This document shows positions 1 to 10,990 of a stretch of 42,481 bases of DNA, one piece after another. The translations under genes and the position numbers were made by a program. How positions within the stretch are numbered: the first letter of the stretch is position 1; each line of letters begins with the position of its first letter. The notes under the pieces were generated by a model that was given only the letters and a program-made list of their open reading frames with translations, did not search any database and was not told where the DNA came from. The DNA comes from Conidiobolus incongruus B7586 (lineage: Eukaryota > Entomophthoromycota > Entomophthoromycetes > Entomophthorales > Conidiobolaceae). The stretch covers positions 1-42,481 of the forward strand of contig JNEM01013840.1 of assembly GCA_000697335.1 (NCBI GenBank). Direction: 5' to 3'.

Positions 1-925
1 AATCATATTCCAATTTCTTAGCTTTTTGGTATAGCTCAATCCAGGGATATGATTTACCTTCTTCTATAAGTAACTCCAATGTAACCTCTTGGAAAGCTTG
101 CGAGAAGCTGATTTGTTCAAAACCAAGTTTGTTCTTGAACAAGTTAATACTAGCTTGATTTTCTATACCAATTTTGACTTCATATCGCTTCAATCCAATT
201 TTCAAATGGCCTATTTAAGTTAAATGAGTTAAAGCTAATTAGAAAACTAATTTCGATGACTATACCATATGCCATCATTAGGAATATAGCTTGAGTTCCA
301 TATCCTTTTGTTCTATAATCTTTCTCTATATAAAGCGTCAATTTTGAGAATAAATTAGTGTTCATTGTTGATATTACCAGCAATCATTAATTCTAGCTCG
401 CCATGTTTTTCACCATCAAAATCATGAATAAATATATTAACATCACCAATCATTTCTATATTGGTTATGCTTAGTATATTGTTAATTACTTGAGTTTAAA
501 ATTCTACTTGGTTTTAAAATTTCTTTTGATTCAACTGATAACTCTTGTACCTTATCGAGAATAATAAAAGTACATTCTATTGATTGATTTTTAGTTATTT
601 GTATTTGATATAAAATAATATTATGTGTATTACTATCTTGATCATTTTTCCAGCTTTCTTGCATTTCATATTCTTCCTCCAAAGTAAGCCTCTCCGAAGC
701 TGTTTGTTCTATGATTTAAAAAAGTGAGTAATTTTTTTAAGTAGAGTAATTAGTACTAAATACCTCTAATCTCTTCATCTTCCATCCAATCATGATATTT
801 AGCAACATGCTCAGGTCGATAAGGAACTAAAGTCAACTTATCACTATCCTATTTGATATTAATTAAAACACAAAGGATATAAATTAACTCATAATTACCA
901 AAATCGTATTATAATTCAAAAGCAT
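1..925 (-). CDS. NAT9-like N-acetyltransferase (GNAT family), 3' end cut by window edge
   Basis: Six exons on the minus strand: 925-899, 848-764, 708-490, 455-378, 325-266, 210-1; all introns are GT-AG (50, 55, 34, 52 and 55 nt) and keep the frame. The spliced protein is 226 residues up to the window edge, slightly longer than animal NAT9, so only a short tail is missing. Recognised from the NAT9 pattern: LVPYRPEHVAKYHDWM near the N-terminus, TASERLTLEEEYEMQESW, then IGDVNIF, GELELMIAE and the acetyl-CoA loop YRTKGYGTQA (R-x-x-G-x-G type) near residue 140, and FGFEQISFSQAFQEVTL near the end. NAT9 proteins are putative protein N-acetyltransferases; in animals NAT9 has been linked to microtubule stability. 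ATG at 925 is chosen because an in-frame TAG lies just upstream. Divergently arranged with the next gene, about 255 bp between start codons. The family call is firm; the substrate is unknown. Confidence 0.9.
456..489 (-). other. 34-nt intron in the NAT9-like gene
   Basis: Donor GTAATT, branch-like TACTAAG and acceptor ATATAG are all packed into 34 nt. Splicing joins ...LNS to KMIGDVNIF in frame, exactly where the family continues, whereas reading through hits an in-frame stop. It is the shortest intron I can resolve in the window; the others are 46 nt or longer. Confidence 0.8.
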
Positions 926-1180
926 GTTAAATTTAATCTATAGTCAAATGACTCAAATGCCACTATCCCACTTTATTAAATAGCACTTTTCTAAAAAAGG
1001 AAAATATGGGTTTGAATATTTAATCCCATCATCTTCTGTTGATGGATAAATTGATAAATTCATTCTTAAGATATCAATCATTCTATTTTTCTGTTAATAC
1101 TTTTTTATATATAATATTTATACAAATAATAATACTTTTAAACAATTAATTTATTTTCATTCCTTTAGATCGAATGAGCA

Positions 1181-2526
1181 ATGGGTTCCACTTCTGCCAA
1201 GGCCTCATTTAATTCCCCAGTAACATTATATTCGTCAGCCACAAATTATCCTGATAATGATCTTCAGAATGAAATTTCTATAAATTCGAATAATATTCAA
1301 AATGTCGAGGCTAGTAATTTTGTTACAACAACTGACAGTTCAAATATAACACATTCTTCATCGCCTGTTCGTAAACTTATATTCGATTATGAGCTTGGTT
1401 TCAAAGACTATTCAATTTCTAAAAAAATAGGATCGAATAATTGCAACCAAGATATAGAGCAAAGGGTATTGTCCGATTCTTTTAAGGTATGCTCCGAAAA
1501 TGCGCAAATTTCTTCGAATGAATCTGAACTAGTCTCGAATATTTCAACAGAAATAGATACTATCTCAGAAAATGACCAAAGATATGAATCAAACATCTCA
1601 AAAAATCATGAGCATTCTGAACACAATAATGATGATATGAATATTAAATTAGGTCAAACTGAGCCTGAATCGAATTCATTTTCATTACCAAATCTTACGA
1701 ATAACTCCGATAGCCAAATAAGCGAACTACCTAGTGATTCTCAAAATCGACTATCTAATCCAGAGCTGCTATCACTTTATTCAATTGATTCTGTTAATTT
1801 ATCAACAGAGGATGAAATAGATGGATTGATACATAAACCATTGTATATTAAAAAGAAGAGTCTTGAACAGTCGGGTAACTTTAATCTGTAGTTATTATAA
1901 TTTTCGGATATTTAATCCTTCCATTATTAGATCTATCCTCCGATTTAGAGTCTTCACAGTCTATTAATTCAGACTCAGGTTCATCATCCAAGCCAAAAAC
2001 AACTAGGAAACGAAGGAAACCGAGAAAACATTATTTTGCGCCTCCTAAAAAGGCCAAGCCCAAGCCCAAGCCCAAGAAGCTTGAAGTTGAACCACCTTCT
2101 GATTCAATGGATGAATTAGAGTTAATCACCAAGGAAAACACTGAAAAGAATATCATTAGCCTTCGAGACAAGCACTATGTCACCATTACCAAGAGCGCAT
2201 CTGAAAAAAATAAAGAATCGCCAGCGCCCATTACGATACAAAGTGATGGTGAAAATGATGCTGACTGTGATGATTCCATGGAGTCACCCAAAAAATTCAG
2301 AAAAATCACCTGGAACGATGTACCTCAGTATAAAGAATTTCACAAAAATCAATCCATTACACTTGGTGAAAGATTCTGCTCTCCAGTCAAGACCAAAGTC
2401 AACGCTCCCAAGAAATCTTGTATTTCGAAGAAAGCACCTTTCAATTCCCCTCAAAATAAGGAAGAGAAAAAATCCACCCCACTTAGTCCGGTTACAGTTA
2501 CTAGGATTATATATTCAAAGAAATGA
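1181..2526 (+). CDS. Ser-rich, probably nuclear protein of unknown function
   Basis: Two exons, 1181-1874 and 1931-2526, joined across a 56-nt GT-AG intron, give 429 residues. I recognise no family. The first half is low-complexity, rich in Ser, Asn, Asp and Glu and probably disordered. Exon 2 opens with a Ser/Asp stretch, then a strongly basic block (TTRKRRKPRKHYF) and an AKPKPKPKPKK Lys-Pro repeat, which together look like a nuclear localisation or nucleic-acid-binding segment. The C-terminal ~100 residues (from KKFRKITWNDVPQYKEF on) contain several Ser-Pro sites (CSPVK, NSPQNK, LSPVT) typical of proline-directed kinase targets. The start ATG follows an in-frame TGA at 1175. A splice-acceptor-like TTCCTTTAG just upstream (1160-1168) leaves open a 5' non-coding or extra coding exon. 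Role unknown. Confidence 0.75.
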
Positions 2527-2871
2527 TTTTTTTTGAAATCAATCAATGTATAATATATCAGTTAATAAGCTGATTATCAATTTTAATTGTAAATTAGCTT
2601 AATAAACTTAAATAATGTTAAATCGAATATTGCTAATACAAGTTTTCAAAAATACTATAGACACATTAGATATGGCTTCGTTTAGTGTAAATAATCAATA
2701 TATTTTACATAGTTTATTCTACAAGGAAACTTGATAACTATTTATAGAGTGATTTTTTAATTTTTGTGACAAAATGTCAAGCTGAATCTGTACTATTGTC
2801 CCATAATAATTCAAAATTATAATAAAAATTTAGAAGGTCATTTAATAAATTATTATAATTCTAGGTTTCAA

Positions 2872-2902
<31 letters not shown>

Positions 2903-2908
2903 GCTTTT
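2527..2908. other. AT-rich spacer
   Basis: About 380 bases between the Ser-rich protein gene and the small membrane protein gene. Apart from the AT dinucleotide run at its end I see no coding or RNA signal. Confidence 0.6.
2875..2902. repeat. (AT)14 microsatellite
   Basis: Fourteen uninterrupted AT units ending seven bases before the start codon of the small membrane protein gene, so it lies in the 5' leader or core promoter of that gene. Confidence 0.95.
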
Positions 2909-3262
2909 ATGGCTGTGAAAAGATTTACTCATATTATTTCACCGTAAGATTGAAGAATGGAAACTATTGATTATATACTAATAAATAACTTTTGATGTAG
3001 TAAAGGAGATTTGTTAGTATCATGTGTAATTGGGATTGCAAGTTATATTTTATATGAAAGATCTCAAACTTCTCTTGACAAACCTAGCTCAAGGCCTTCT
3101 AAAGATAGTTTATTCGATTTAATTCAATATCATTACGGAAATTATTTACCCAATATATCGATTAAAAAACCTAGCATTACACAAGAGAATGACAATGGCA
3201 ATAATTCTAATAATGACAAAGAATTATCTGATTTTTTAAAGGAACTAAGTAAAGAAAAATAA
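2909..3262 (+). CDS. Small single-pass membrane protein, 98 aa
   Basis: Exons 2909-2943 and 3001-3262 with a 57-nt intron (GTAAGA donor, TATACTAAT branch, GATGTAG acceptor). The spliced protein starts MAVKRFTHIISPKGDLLVSC, continues through a single hydrophobic helix (about residues 16-31, ending SYILYERSQ) and then a hydrophilic Asn/Lys/Glu-rich tail ending ELSKEK. A basic start plus one helix and a hydrophilic tail would suit a small organelle inner-membrane or ER protein, but I recognise no family. The longer unspliced reading of exon 2 has no ATG start, which supports the splice. An out-of-frame ATG at 2901 opens a five-codon uORF (2901-2918) overlapping the chosen ATG. Convergent with MAM33. 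Confidence 0.7.
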
Positions 3263-3610
3263 TTATTTTAGTATTTTTATTCTTCAAGGAGTCAAATTAT
3301 TAATAAATTCATTTATTAAATACAAAACTTTAGTTTTAGCTTTAAATATTATTTTAAATTTTGACGCATATCCTAAATGCTTTTCTATTATAACTCTCCA
3401 AAAAAAGACTTCATTTATATAAATTGTATGAATGTTATTATAACTAATAGTCAGAGGTACTGAAATATATAATTCTCTAAATGTTTCATCAAAATTTAAT
3501 ATAAATTATAGTGATAAAATGGAAAAATATAGTTGGCTATTAAATATTAAATATATAGTCTATTTTTATCTGTAATTTTATATATATACTTTATATGAAT
3601 TTAATAAGAT
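3263..3610. other. Convergent 3' spacer
   Basis: About 350 bases of AT-rich DNA between two convergent genes; presumably holds both 3' UTRs and polyadenylation signals. Nothing else seen. Confidence 0.6.
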
Positions 3611-4369
3611 TTAAGCCTTGATAAAGTCATGGACATTGCTCAACCATTTGAGATATTCCTTTTGTTCTTTGTATTGGATGTAGTTGGGGATAAATAAGGC
3701 GAGATCGGTAGTAATACCACGTTCTTGTAAGTAGCGTTCGAATAAAATTTGTAAACTTTCGTCTAAGTCGGCGAAGATGGGACCTCCGTAGACGGCACGA
3801 CGAGCCCAGTCAGCTTCAGCAGTATCTTCGGCAGCCAACTTGCCATCCTTGAAGTAGGTGATACCTTCGATGTTGAAGTAATCGCTGTCAATGACAGTGT
3901 CAATGCTTAAGGAACCACCGTTGGGTTTGGAGATGATAATAGCACAGCGGATAGGAGCGTTACCAAGGTCATCAACAACTTCACCTTCATCAACATCGAC
4001 ATCATCGACGGGCAAGGAGCCAATATCTTTGATAGAGAAGATGACGTCGACCTTTTCGTTACCAAATTGGCGGGTTAAGGTAACTTCATCATGACCTTCA
4101 ACGTCATGAATCTTGAAGGGAGACTTGTCAATGTATTCCTTCATGGCTTCGCTGATTTCAATATCGCCTTCTTCCTTTTCGAATTGAAGTTCTTCGTTGA
4201 GTTTGTGAGCCAAATCGGAATCAACAAGACCGGCACTGGCGGCACGGATGGGAGTAGTGGCAAAAGTACGAAGAGAGAGTTTGGCAAGGGGAGCAACGAC
4301 CTTGACTTGACGTAAAGTAGATCTTAAAGCTAATTTAGAAATGTTATGTACGGCAGCGCGAGCAATCAT
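3611..4369 (-). CDS. MAM33: Mitochondrial acidic matrix protein MAM33 / p32 (gC1qBP) family
   Basis: Intronless, 252 residues, a normal family length. Residues 1-45 form a basic, Ala/Arg-rich mitochondrial presequence (MIARAAVHNISKLALRSTLRQ start). The mature part is acidic and shows the family core: LNEELQFEKEEGD, a beta-strand region with DVIFSIKDIGSL and an acidic loop DDVDVDEGEVVDD, GGSLSIDTVIDSDYFNIEGI, and the diagnostic C-terminal helix LQILFERYLQERGI...YIQYKEQKEYLKWLSNVHDFI. The family forms a doughnut-shaped trimer in the matrix and supports mitochondrial translation and ribosome biogenesis. Codon use is clearly more GC-rich than the surroundings, as expected of a highly expressed gene. 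Convergent with the small membrane protein upstream in coordinates. Confidence 0.95.
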   Translation of the reverse strand: MIARAAVHNISKLALRSTLRQVKVVAPLAKLSLRTFATTPIRAASAGLVDSDLAHKLNEELQFEKEEGDIEISEAMKEYIDKSPFKIHDVEGHDEVTLTRQFGNEKVDVIFSIKDIGSLPVDDVDVDEGEVVDDLGNAPIRCAIIISKPNGGSLSIDTVIDSDYFNIEGITYFKDGKLAAEDTAEADWARRAVYGGPIFADLDESLQILFERYLQERGITTDLALFIPNYIQYKEQKEYLKWLSNVHDFIKA

Positions 4370-4416
4370 TCTTTAGAATATTTTAGAATTTAATGGAATT
4401 TGGATTTTTGCGGCCG

Positions 4417-4421
4417 ATTGG
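4417..4421 (-). promoter_or_regulatory. CCAAT box upstream of MAM33
   Basis: The minus strand reads CCAATCGGCCGC, starting about 50 bases before the MAM33 start codon, a GC-rich island in AT-rich DNA. CCAAT boxes bound by the Hap2/3/5 complex commonly drive fungal mitochondrial genes. Function is inferred from motif and position only. Confidence 0.45.
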
Positions 4422-4429
4422 GTTAAAAA

Positions 4430-5300
4430 TTTATGTTGATTAAATATAAATTTCAAATAGTGGGATTATATAATGATTAATTGTATCAGATAATCCGATC
4501 TTTAATGATTTAAAAACATCTTCGGCATGTTATATGATCATATTTAATAAATATTGGCTGATAATTTTAACAAAATACTTCTTTCACTCTGATATATTTC
4601 ATATTTTATTTGAAATTCATTAATAGATTTTGAATCAAAATATCTAACTAAACACAGTAATTAAAACTAATGCTTAGATCGTTAATTTTCGAGGTTTTAT
4701 ACAAGTTGATTTTTTAAACTTAATACTATACTTAAGAGTTTTTAAAGCATATATTAAATATTTTGCTTTACAATTGCAATTAATTCAAATAATACTTCCA
4801 ATTCGACCTTAACAAGTACAATCTTATATATTGAAATTAACTAATCCAATCAGAGTATTAGTTACTTTGATTTTATATTCAATATATCATATGAGTATAT
4901 AACTAATAATATAGAAATTACGTTTTACTCGCAGAGCATTATATCAAATAGTAATTAATTAATTCAATATTCAATTAATATTAAGAACAAATTTCTTTGT
5001 TATGATTTTCGATATACTATTATTCAAGAAATTCTTAAATATAATTAACTATTGAATAGTATAAATACATAATATACAATCTGATGAGTAAAAAATATAA
5101 AAATTAATATATGTCAAAGTAGGAGAATTTGGTTGAAAGTAAAGATATGAGACGGTTATTGATATTAACTTATTATTTGAAATAAAAATATCTAAAAATA
5201 TTGAAACAATAACTAATACTTTGTTTTGACAAATTGAAAAAATTCATGAGATTGGTGTACTGGATTGATAATTAATGCAAATATAATAAACTTGATATAA
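4430..5300. other. AT-rich spacer without recognisable genes
   Basis: Very AT-rich DNA upstream of MAM33. I see no exon-like or RNA-like signal here. Confidence 0.6.
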
Positions 5301-5303
5301 CAA

Positions 5304-5400
5304 ATGTCACAGCACTCAGTGGCACTGCCGCTGAGATCATGATCTACTGGGAGTTGTCATCAACCCATGACCCACACAACTAGAACTATACTGTGCATTG
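5304..5400. other. GC-rich island with hairpins, possible small RNA gene
   Basis: A sharply bounded GC-richer stretch in AT-rich DNA. It contains a near-palindrome CTCAGTGG..CCGCTGAG (8-bp stem, 5-nt loop) and, downstream, AGTTGT..ACAACT arms. On the minus strand TTGATGA is followed roughly 55 nt later by CTGA, weakly like boxes C and D of a snoRNA, but no convincing terminal stem brackets them. It lies about 225 bp upstream of the tRNA gene. Identity unknown. Confidence 0.3.
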
Positions 5401-5623
5401 GTAGGTAGACTACTAATAAAGAGAAATATGTTAAGAACAAATATAAAGTATATTGTAGATATTTCACACAATAACAAGCCAAAGCTTAGTTATTGTACCA
5501 AAGACGGTATTTATACACTAATACCAGAATTAAGATAGAGTCATATGCATGTGATATGATTCTATTGGTAAAATGTTATGAGACTTAGGAGAAATGGGAT
5601 TAGATATGTGACAGCAAATTAAT

Positions 5624-5695
5624 GACATGTTGGCGCAATGGTAGCGCGTCCGCCTCCAGAGCGGAAGGCTGGGAGTTCGAGTCTCTCACTCGTCA
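5624..5695 (+). tRNA. tRNA-Trp (CCA anticodon)
   Basis: A 72-nt cloverleaf. D arm GCGC-AATGGTA-GCGC, anticodon arm TCCGC-CTCCAGA-GCGGA with CCA at the anticodon (reads UGG), five-base variable loop AGGCT, T arm GGGAG-TTCGAGT-CTCTC with one G-T pair, discriminator A. A-box (TGGCGCAATGG) and B-box (GTTCGAGTC) promoters are intact. No intron. The acceptor stem is odd: 5' GACATGT against 3' ACTCGTC leaves adjacent mismatches A4-C69 and T5-T68; GACGAGT would have paired perfectly. No obvious T-run terminator follows within a few bases. Confidence 0.85.
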
Positions 5696-6181
5696 TATTA
5701 TATGAAAAGTTTTAAATAAAGATTCAATCAATATCCTGGATGTAATAAATTTTTTATTTATTTCTAATATAATTATGATTTTTCATAATCAAATTGATCT
5801 TTTTACTAATGCTCTAATTTACGGTTTAATAATAAATATTTTTAGTACTAATCAAATTAATATCAAGAAATTTACTTTTAAAAAATATGTTTTTATATTG
5901 TTTGAATTATATAATGGATAAAATATAAAATCCAATACAAAACAAAGCACAGATTAATAAATTAGGTAGCTCAATATAAGCAATAAATCACACAAATATT
6001 TAATAATTGCTAATTTTAATGATTGACGTTCTGATCAATAGATTTAGGCATATTATAATCTAATTATCCCATAATTATTATGATAAATAATATTATATTA
6101 TATTTCATTCAACTAGGGATATAAATCAAAATTAATAATCAATCATTTAATATCTTTAAATTCAGTTAATAATTTCTTTCA
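5696..6181. other. Spacer upstream of SMC4
   Basis: About 485 bases of AT-rich DNA holding the SMC4 promoter; no distinct element recognised. Confidence 0.6.
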
Positions 6182-9100
6182 ATGGAAAAGCAAATTAATG
6201 AAGAGATAAACTTTAATAATATTAATAATGCAAACTCCGAGCCTATTGTGCCAGTTGATGCTCAAAATAATGATACCCAAAGCTCTGAAACTAATGAAAC
6301 TACAAATGTTGATAATAATTATTCTAGATCTGAGTCTAACGAAGTAAACGTTGATAGTACTCAAAATAAAAAGTCTGAACCCAGGCTGTCGATGGCTTCC
6401 AGAAGACTTTCCCAACGCCAATCGGTTAAATCTCAAAAACCTTTTGAACCAACTAAAAGACTAATTATAACCCAAATGGTATTGGAAAACTTCAAGTCTT
6501 ATGCTGGTATTCAAGTTATTGGTCCTTTTCATAAAGTATTTTTATGCAATTTTATCCATTTTTACCTTAAATTTAACATATTATTTAGAATTTTACCTCA
6601 ATTGTTGGACCTAATGGCTCTGGAAAATCCAATGTCATCGACTCATTATTATTTGTATTCGGCTATAGAGCTAGTAAAATGAGGCAAGGGAAATTGTCTG
6701 AGCTTATTCATAATTCTAAGAATGCTCAAAAATTCAATGATTGCTCAGTTGAAGTACATTTTCAAGAGATTTTAGATAAAGTATTATTTATTAAATTAAT
6801 TTATGATTATTACTTAATTAAAATTTTTTATAGGGGGAGGATTATGAATTTGTTCCAAACACTGAGCTTATTATTAAGCGTACTGCTTATCTGAATAATA
6901 CTAGCAAATATTTTATAAATAACCAAGTCAGCTCCTATACTGATGTTACTACTCTTTTAAAAGGAAAGGGTATTGATTTGGATCATAAAAGATTTTTGAT
7001 TCTACAAGGTGAAGTCGAATCGATATCTCAGATGAAAGCGAAGGCATCCAATCCTCATGAAGATGGTCTTTTGGAGTACTTGGAAGATATTATTGGAACT
7101 TCAAAGTATAAACAGCCTATCGAAGAAGCTGGTCAAAACCTTGATAGACTCAATGAAGCTCGATCCGAAAAATTGACAAGACTTAAAATTGTCGAAAAGG
7201 AAAAGAACTCTTTAGAGAGTACCAAGCAGATAGCTGAGTCTTATATCACAATGGAAAATAACGTTACCCTTAAAAAATCTACATTGTTTCAATATTATAT
7301 ACTCGAAAGTAGCGTAAAAGCCAAAGAGTCCGAATCGAAATTGGTAACCTTATAGATTATCATGATATAATCTATATTATTAACAATTTTAACAGACAGA
7401 GCTGCAACAGAAGTTCGAAGAAGAGATCCAAAAGTTCAGCGGAATTAAAGAAGAAGAGGACCAACTTTCTAAACAGAATTCTGCTCTAACTCAAGAATTC
7501 GAAACTTTGGAACGTAAATATAGCGAAATTAGTTCCAAAATTGAAAAATTGGATAAAGAAGAAATCCAGATTCAAGAAAAGAGGAAGCATTTAACTAGTA
7601 AGCTTAAAAAGTCTGAAAAAATTTTGGAAAAGGTATTCTAAATAGTCTACAATTGAAATCGATTTATTGATTAATTTGTTCTGTATCTAGGAAAGACTCA
7701 AAGCTTCAGAAAATGAGACATGGATTCAGAATCATGAGAAAGATATTGTCAAATCACAGAATGAATTGAAAGAATTGGAGGAATCCTTAAAACAAGAATC
7801 AGTGGTCTTAAATGAAATTGTTGAGTCAATGAAAGGTAAACAAAAAGAGTAATTTAATGGGATAGACAGCTTATAAACTGATTAGGAAAAACTGATGAAT
7901 ACACTATTCAAATTGAGGCTAAGCAAAAAGAATTGGCTCCTTGGAATGAAAAAATTCGTCAACAGCAATCACTTATTGAAGTTGCGAAATCTGAGCTTAA
8001 TCTTGTAGATGAGAAAGAAAATCTGGTTCAAAAGCAGATTGAGGAACTAAAATCTAGAATTATTGAACTTCGAGAGAATCAAGCTGCCAAAGAAAGTGAA
8101 ATTCAAAAAACTGTTGAGAAAAAGAACAAGATGACTGAAGCCTTGGAGCAGATGAATAACCAAATGAAACAAGCAAAGCTTTACGAAGCTCAGCTCCAAG
8201 ACGAACTCCAATCCTCTAGACAAAAGGCATCTGAAGCTCGAAATTTAGTCCAAACCGCCAAAGCTCAAAGTCGAATGTTAGAAGCGTTGATGAAAGAAAA
8301 GGAGCTGGGAAGAATTCCTGGTATCCATGGTCGTCTAGGATCGCTGGGAGTTATCGAAGAAAAATTTGATGTCGCCATCTCCACATGCTGTCCACAGTTG
8401 GACAATATAGTAGTAGATACAGTTGCCACTGCTCAGTCATGTATCAAGTATTTGAAAGATCACAATCTTGGAAGAGGTGTCTTTATTGTATTAGAGAAAC
8501 TTTCCAAATTCAATTTGAATCGAATTGATACTCCTCAGAATGTTCCTCGTCTCTTTGATTTGGTAAAACCAAAGGATCCTATGTATAAGCCGGCATTTTA
8601 TAGTGTACTCAAAGATACATTAGTTGCTACCAACATGAGTCAAGCCAATCAAATTGCTTATGGTAAACAAAGATGGAGAGTTGTTACCTTAGATGGTAAA
8701 TTGATTGACAAATCGGGTACAATGACTGGTGGTGGTACTCGAGTTGCAAAAGGTGCAATGAGCTCAAAATTTGCAGACGAAGGTGTAAGCTCAGAAAGAT
8801 TAGCACATTTAGAGGCAAATCTCAGGGATAAAGAAAAGAAATGGGAAAAATTCCAAAAAGATCTACAGGATTTAGAGAATAAGATAGAAAGAGTGAATCG
8901 AGAGTTACCCAATTTGGATGTAACCACCTCTAAGCTTAAACTTGATTTCGATTCATATCATGCTCAAATTCAAGCTGCTAAAACTCAGTATGTTAACTTA
9001 GAGAAACAACCTGTCTCTACGCCTGAAGATTTAGAAAAGAAGCAGCAGCTCAAAGACAGTATTGTAAAACATTCTCAAGAACTGGACCAGCTTAAAATTG

Positions 9101-10434
9101 GTTCCCAAAGTTTGGAAAATGATATTAAAAAGTTACAAAACAAGATTCTCGAAATAGGAGGTGTCCAGCTTCGAACTCAAAAGTCTAAAGTCGAGACTAT
9201 CAAGAGCCAGATGGAAATGATTCAGCACAAGTTTACCAAGTCGCAAGTCGATCTTAATAAAATCAAAAAAGATCTAGCCTCAGTAAATAAATCTATTGGC
9301 AAGCATGAGTGCGAAATCGAAATCATTCAATCAGACCTTGAAGCTATCGACCAAGAATTGAAAACTCATAGCGAAAAATCAGTAGTACTCAGAGAAAACC
9401 AACAAGGAATCAGATCGCAGATTGGCGAAAAGTCTAAACAATTAGAGGACACTAAAGCGCGCTTAGATGCCAATCGTGAAACATTAGCCAAACTCAAAAC
9501 AATCGAAGCTGGCTTACAGAATGAAATGGAAGAGCTTAATAGGATATTCACCGAAAGTAAGCAGCAAACAGCACATTGGGAAGCTGAACAACAGCGTCTC
9601 ACTTTGCAATCTCTTGAGTAAGTTTATTCATATCATCTTTGCTTCATGCTAACCATCATTTAGTGGCGAAGGTCCCGATTCAACACCACTCCCTATTGTT
9701 CCTGAGGAAGAATTACGAAACATAGATATCAACCAATATAAGGAAGACATTTCCGAATTAGAATCCAAGTTATCTTCAATGCAGCCTAATTTATCAGTGC
9801 TAAGAGAGTATCACCAAAAGGAACAAGATCTCTCATTCCGCCAAAAAGAATTAGATGAATGCACAGGTGAACGCGATAAATATAAAGATTTATATGATAA
9901 TTTGCGAAAACAAAGACATAAAGAGTTCATGGAAGGATTCACTACCATTTCTGATAAGCTTAAAGAGATGTACAGAATGATTACGCTCGGAGGAAATGCC
10001 GAATTAGAATTAGTTGATAGCTTGGATCCTTTCTCTGAGGGAATTATATTTAGTGTTATGCCCCCTAAGAAGAGTTGGAAGAATATATCAAATTTATCGG
10101 GTGGTGAAAAGGTAATCTATAATAATTTTTACTGTTGGATAATATCATTAATTCAAGTATTTAGACATTAAGTTCACTGGCCCTAGTCTTTGCTCTTCAT
10201 CATTTCAAGCCCACTCCACTTTATGTCATGGATGAAATCGATGCGGCTTTAGATTTCCGTAATGTTTCCATTGTTGCTAATTACATCAAAGATCGAACCA
10301 AAGATGCACAATTCGTGATCATCAGTTTAAGAAACAATATGTTTGAAATGGCTGATAGATTAGTTGGTATCTATAAGACATCTGATATGACCAAATCTAT
10401 TACCATCAATCCACATGCTATTTCTATGAAATAA
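6182..10434 (+). CDS. SMC4: Condensin subunit SMC4
   Basis: Eight exons: 6182-6535, 6589-6780, 6834-7343, 7396-7632, 7691-7835, 7886-9617, 9664-10111, 10165-10434; introns 46-58 nt, all GT-AG and frame-consistent. The protein is 1,295 residues. After a disordered 85-residue N-terminus comes the SMC4-type head RLIITQMVLENFKSYAG, Walker A GPNGSGKSN (residues ~125-133) and FVFGYRASKMR, which singles out SMC4 over SMC1-3. A long coiled coil leads to the hinge (~622-760, GIHGRLGSLGVIEEKFDVAI to TMTGGGTR), a second coiled coil, the signature NLSGGEK (~1200-1206) and Walker B LYVMDEIDAALD (D1229, E1230). It pairs with SMC2 in condensin to compact mitotic chromosomes. All ATPase motifs are intact. 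Convergent with CAT2. Confidence 0.97.
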
Positions 10435-10990
10435 CTTTATAGCACACCTTACCATTAAACCATGTGTATTTTATATATTATTTTAAATAAACCTATTTAT
10501 TTTCATCAAATAATCAGTTATATATACTAAGGCATATATTAAAATAGATATAATTTATACTAATAATACATAAAAAAATATAATTGGATATATGATAGTG
10601 AATTGTATGTATTTCACTTGATTTTATTGAATATGAAATATTTATAATAAAAATATCAACTAAATGGTTGATTATTCTGAAGTTATAATTGATTTTATAT
10701 CCAGATAAAAATGCTTTTTATAGTATCTGGTTCTAAAAGATATCAAATTATTATAATTTCAAAAAATTACCATTTTTTTTGTTTTATTTATGCTCAATAA
10801 ATTGTGAAAAATTCTTCCAGTATCATTAATTGTTATAATTATTGGTAAGATGCTTCAAAATCTATCAGAATATTTAAAAGATTAATGAGATTAATTAATA
10901 CAGTAACTAGGTGTAAATGAGAATGACTGTGTTTGAATTTATTATTGAATTATTTAACAGTTTATTATTAGTTTTGATTAATTGATTAAA
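10435..10990. other. Convergent 3' spacer between SMC4 and CAT2
   Basis: About 555 bases, AT-rich, presumably two 3' ends; no other feature seen. Confidence 0.6.

Noticed and set aside
2875-2902. CRISPR or telomeric repeat
   Set aside because: It is a plain AT dinucleotide run, as are the runs at 18685 and 27642; no spaced direct repeats occur anywhere in the window.
8658-9602. Antisense ORFs within SMC4
   Set aside because: They are shadows of the real coding frame in GC-richer exons; no independent features.
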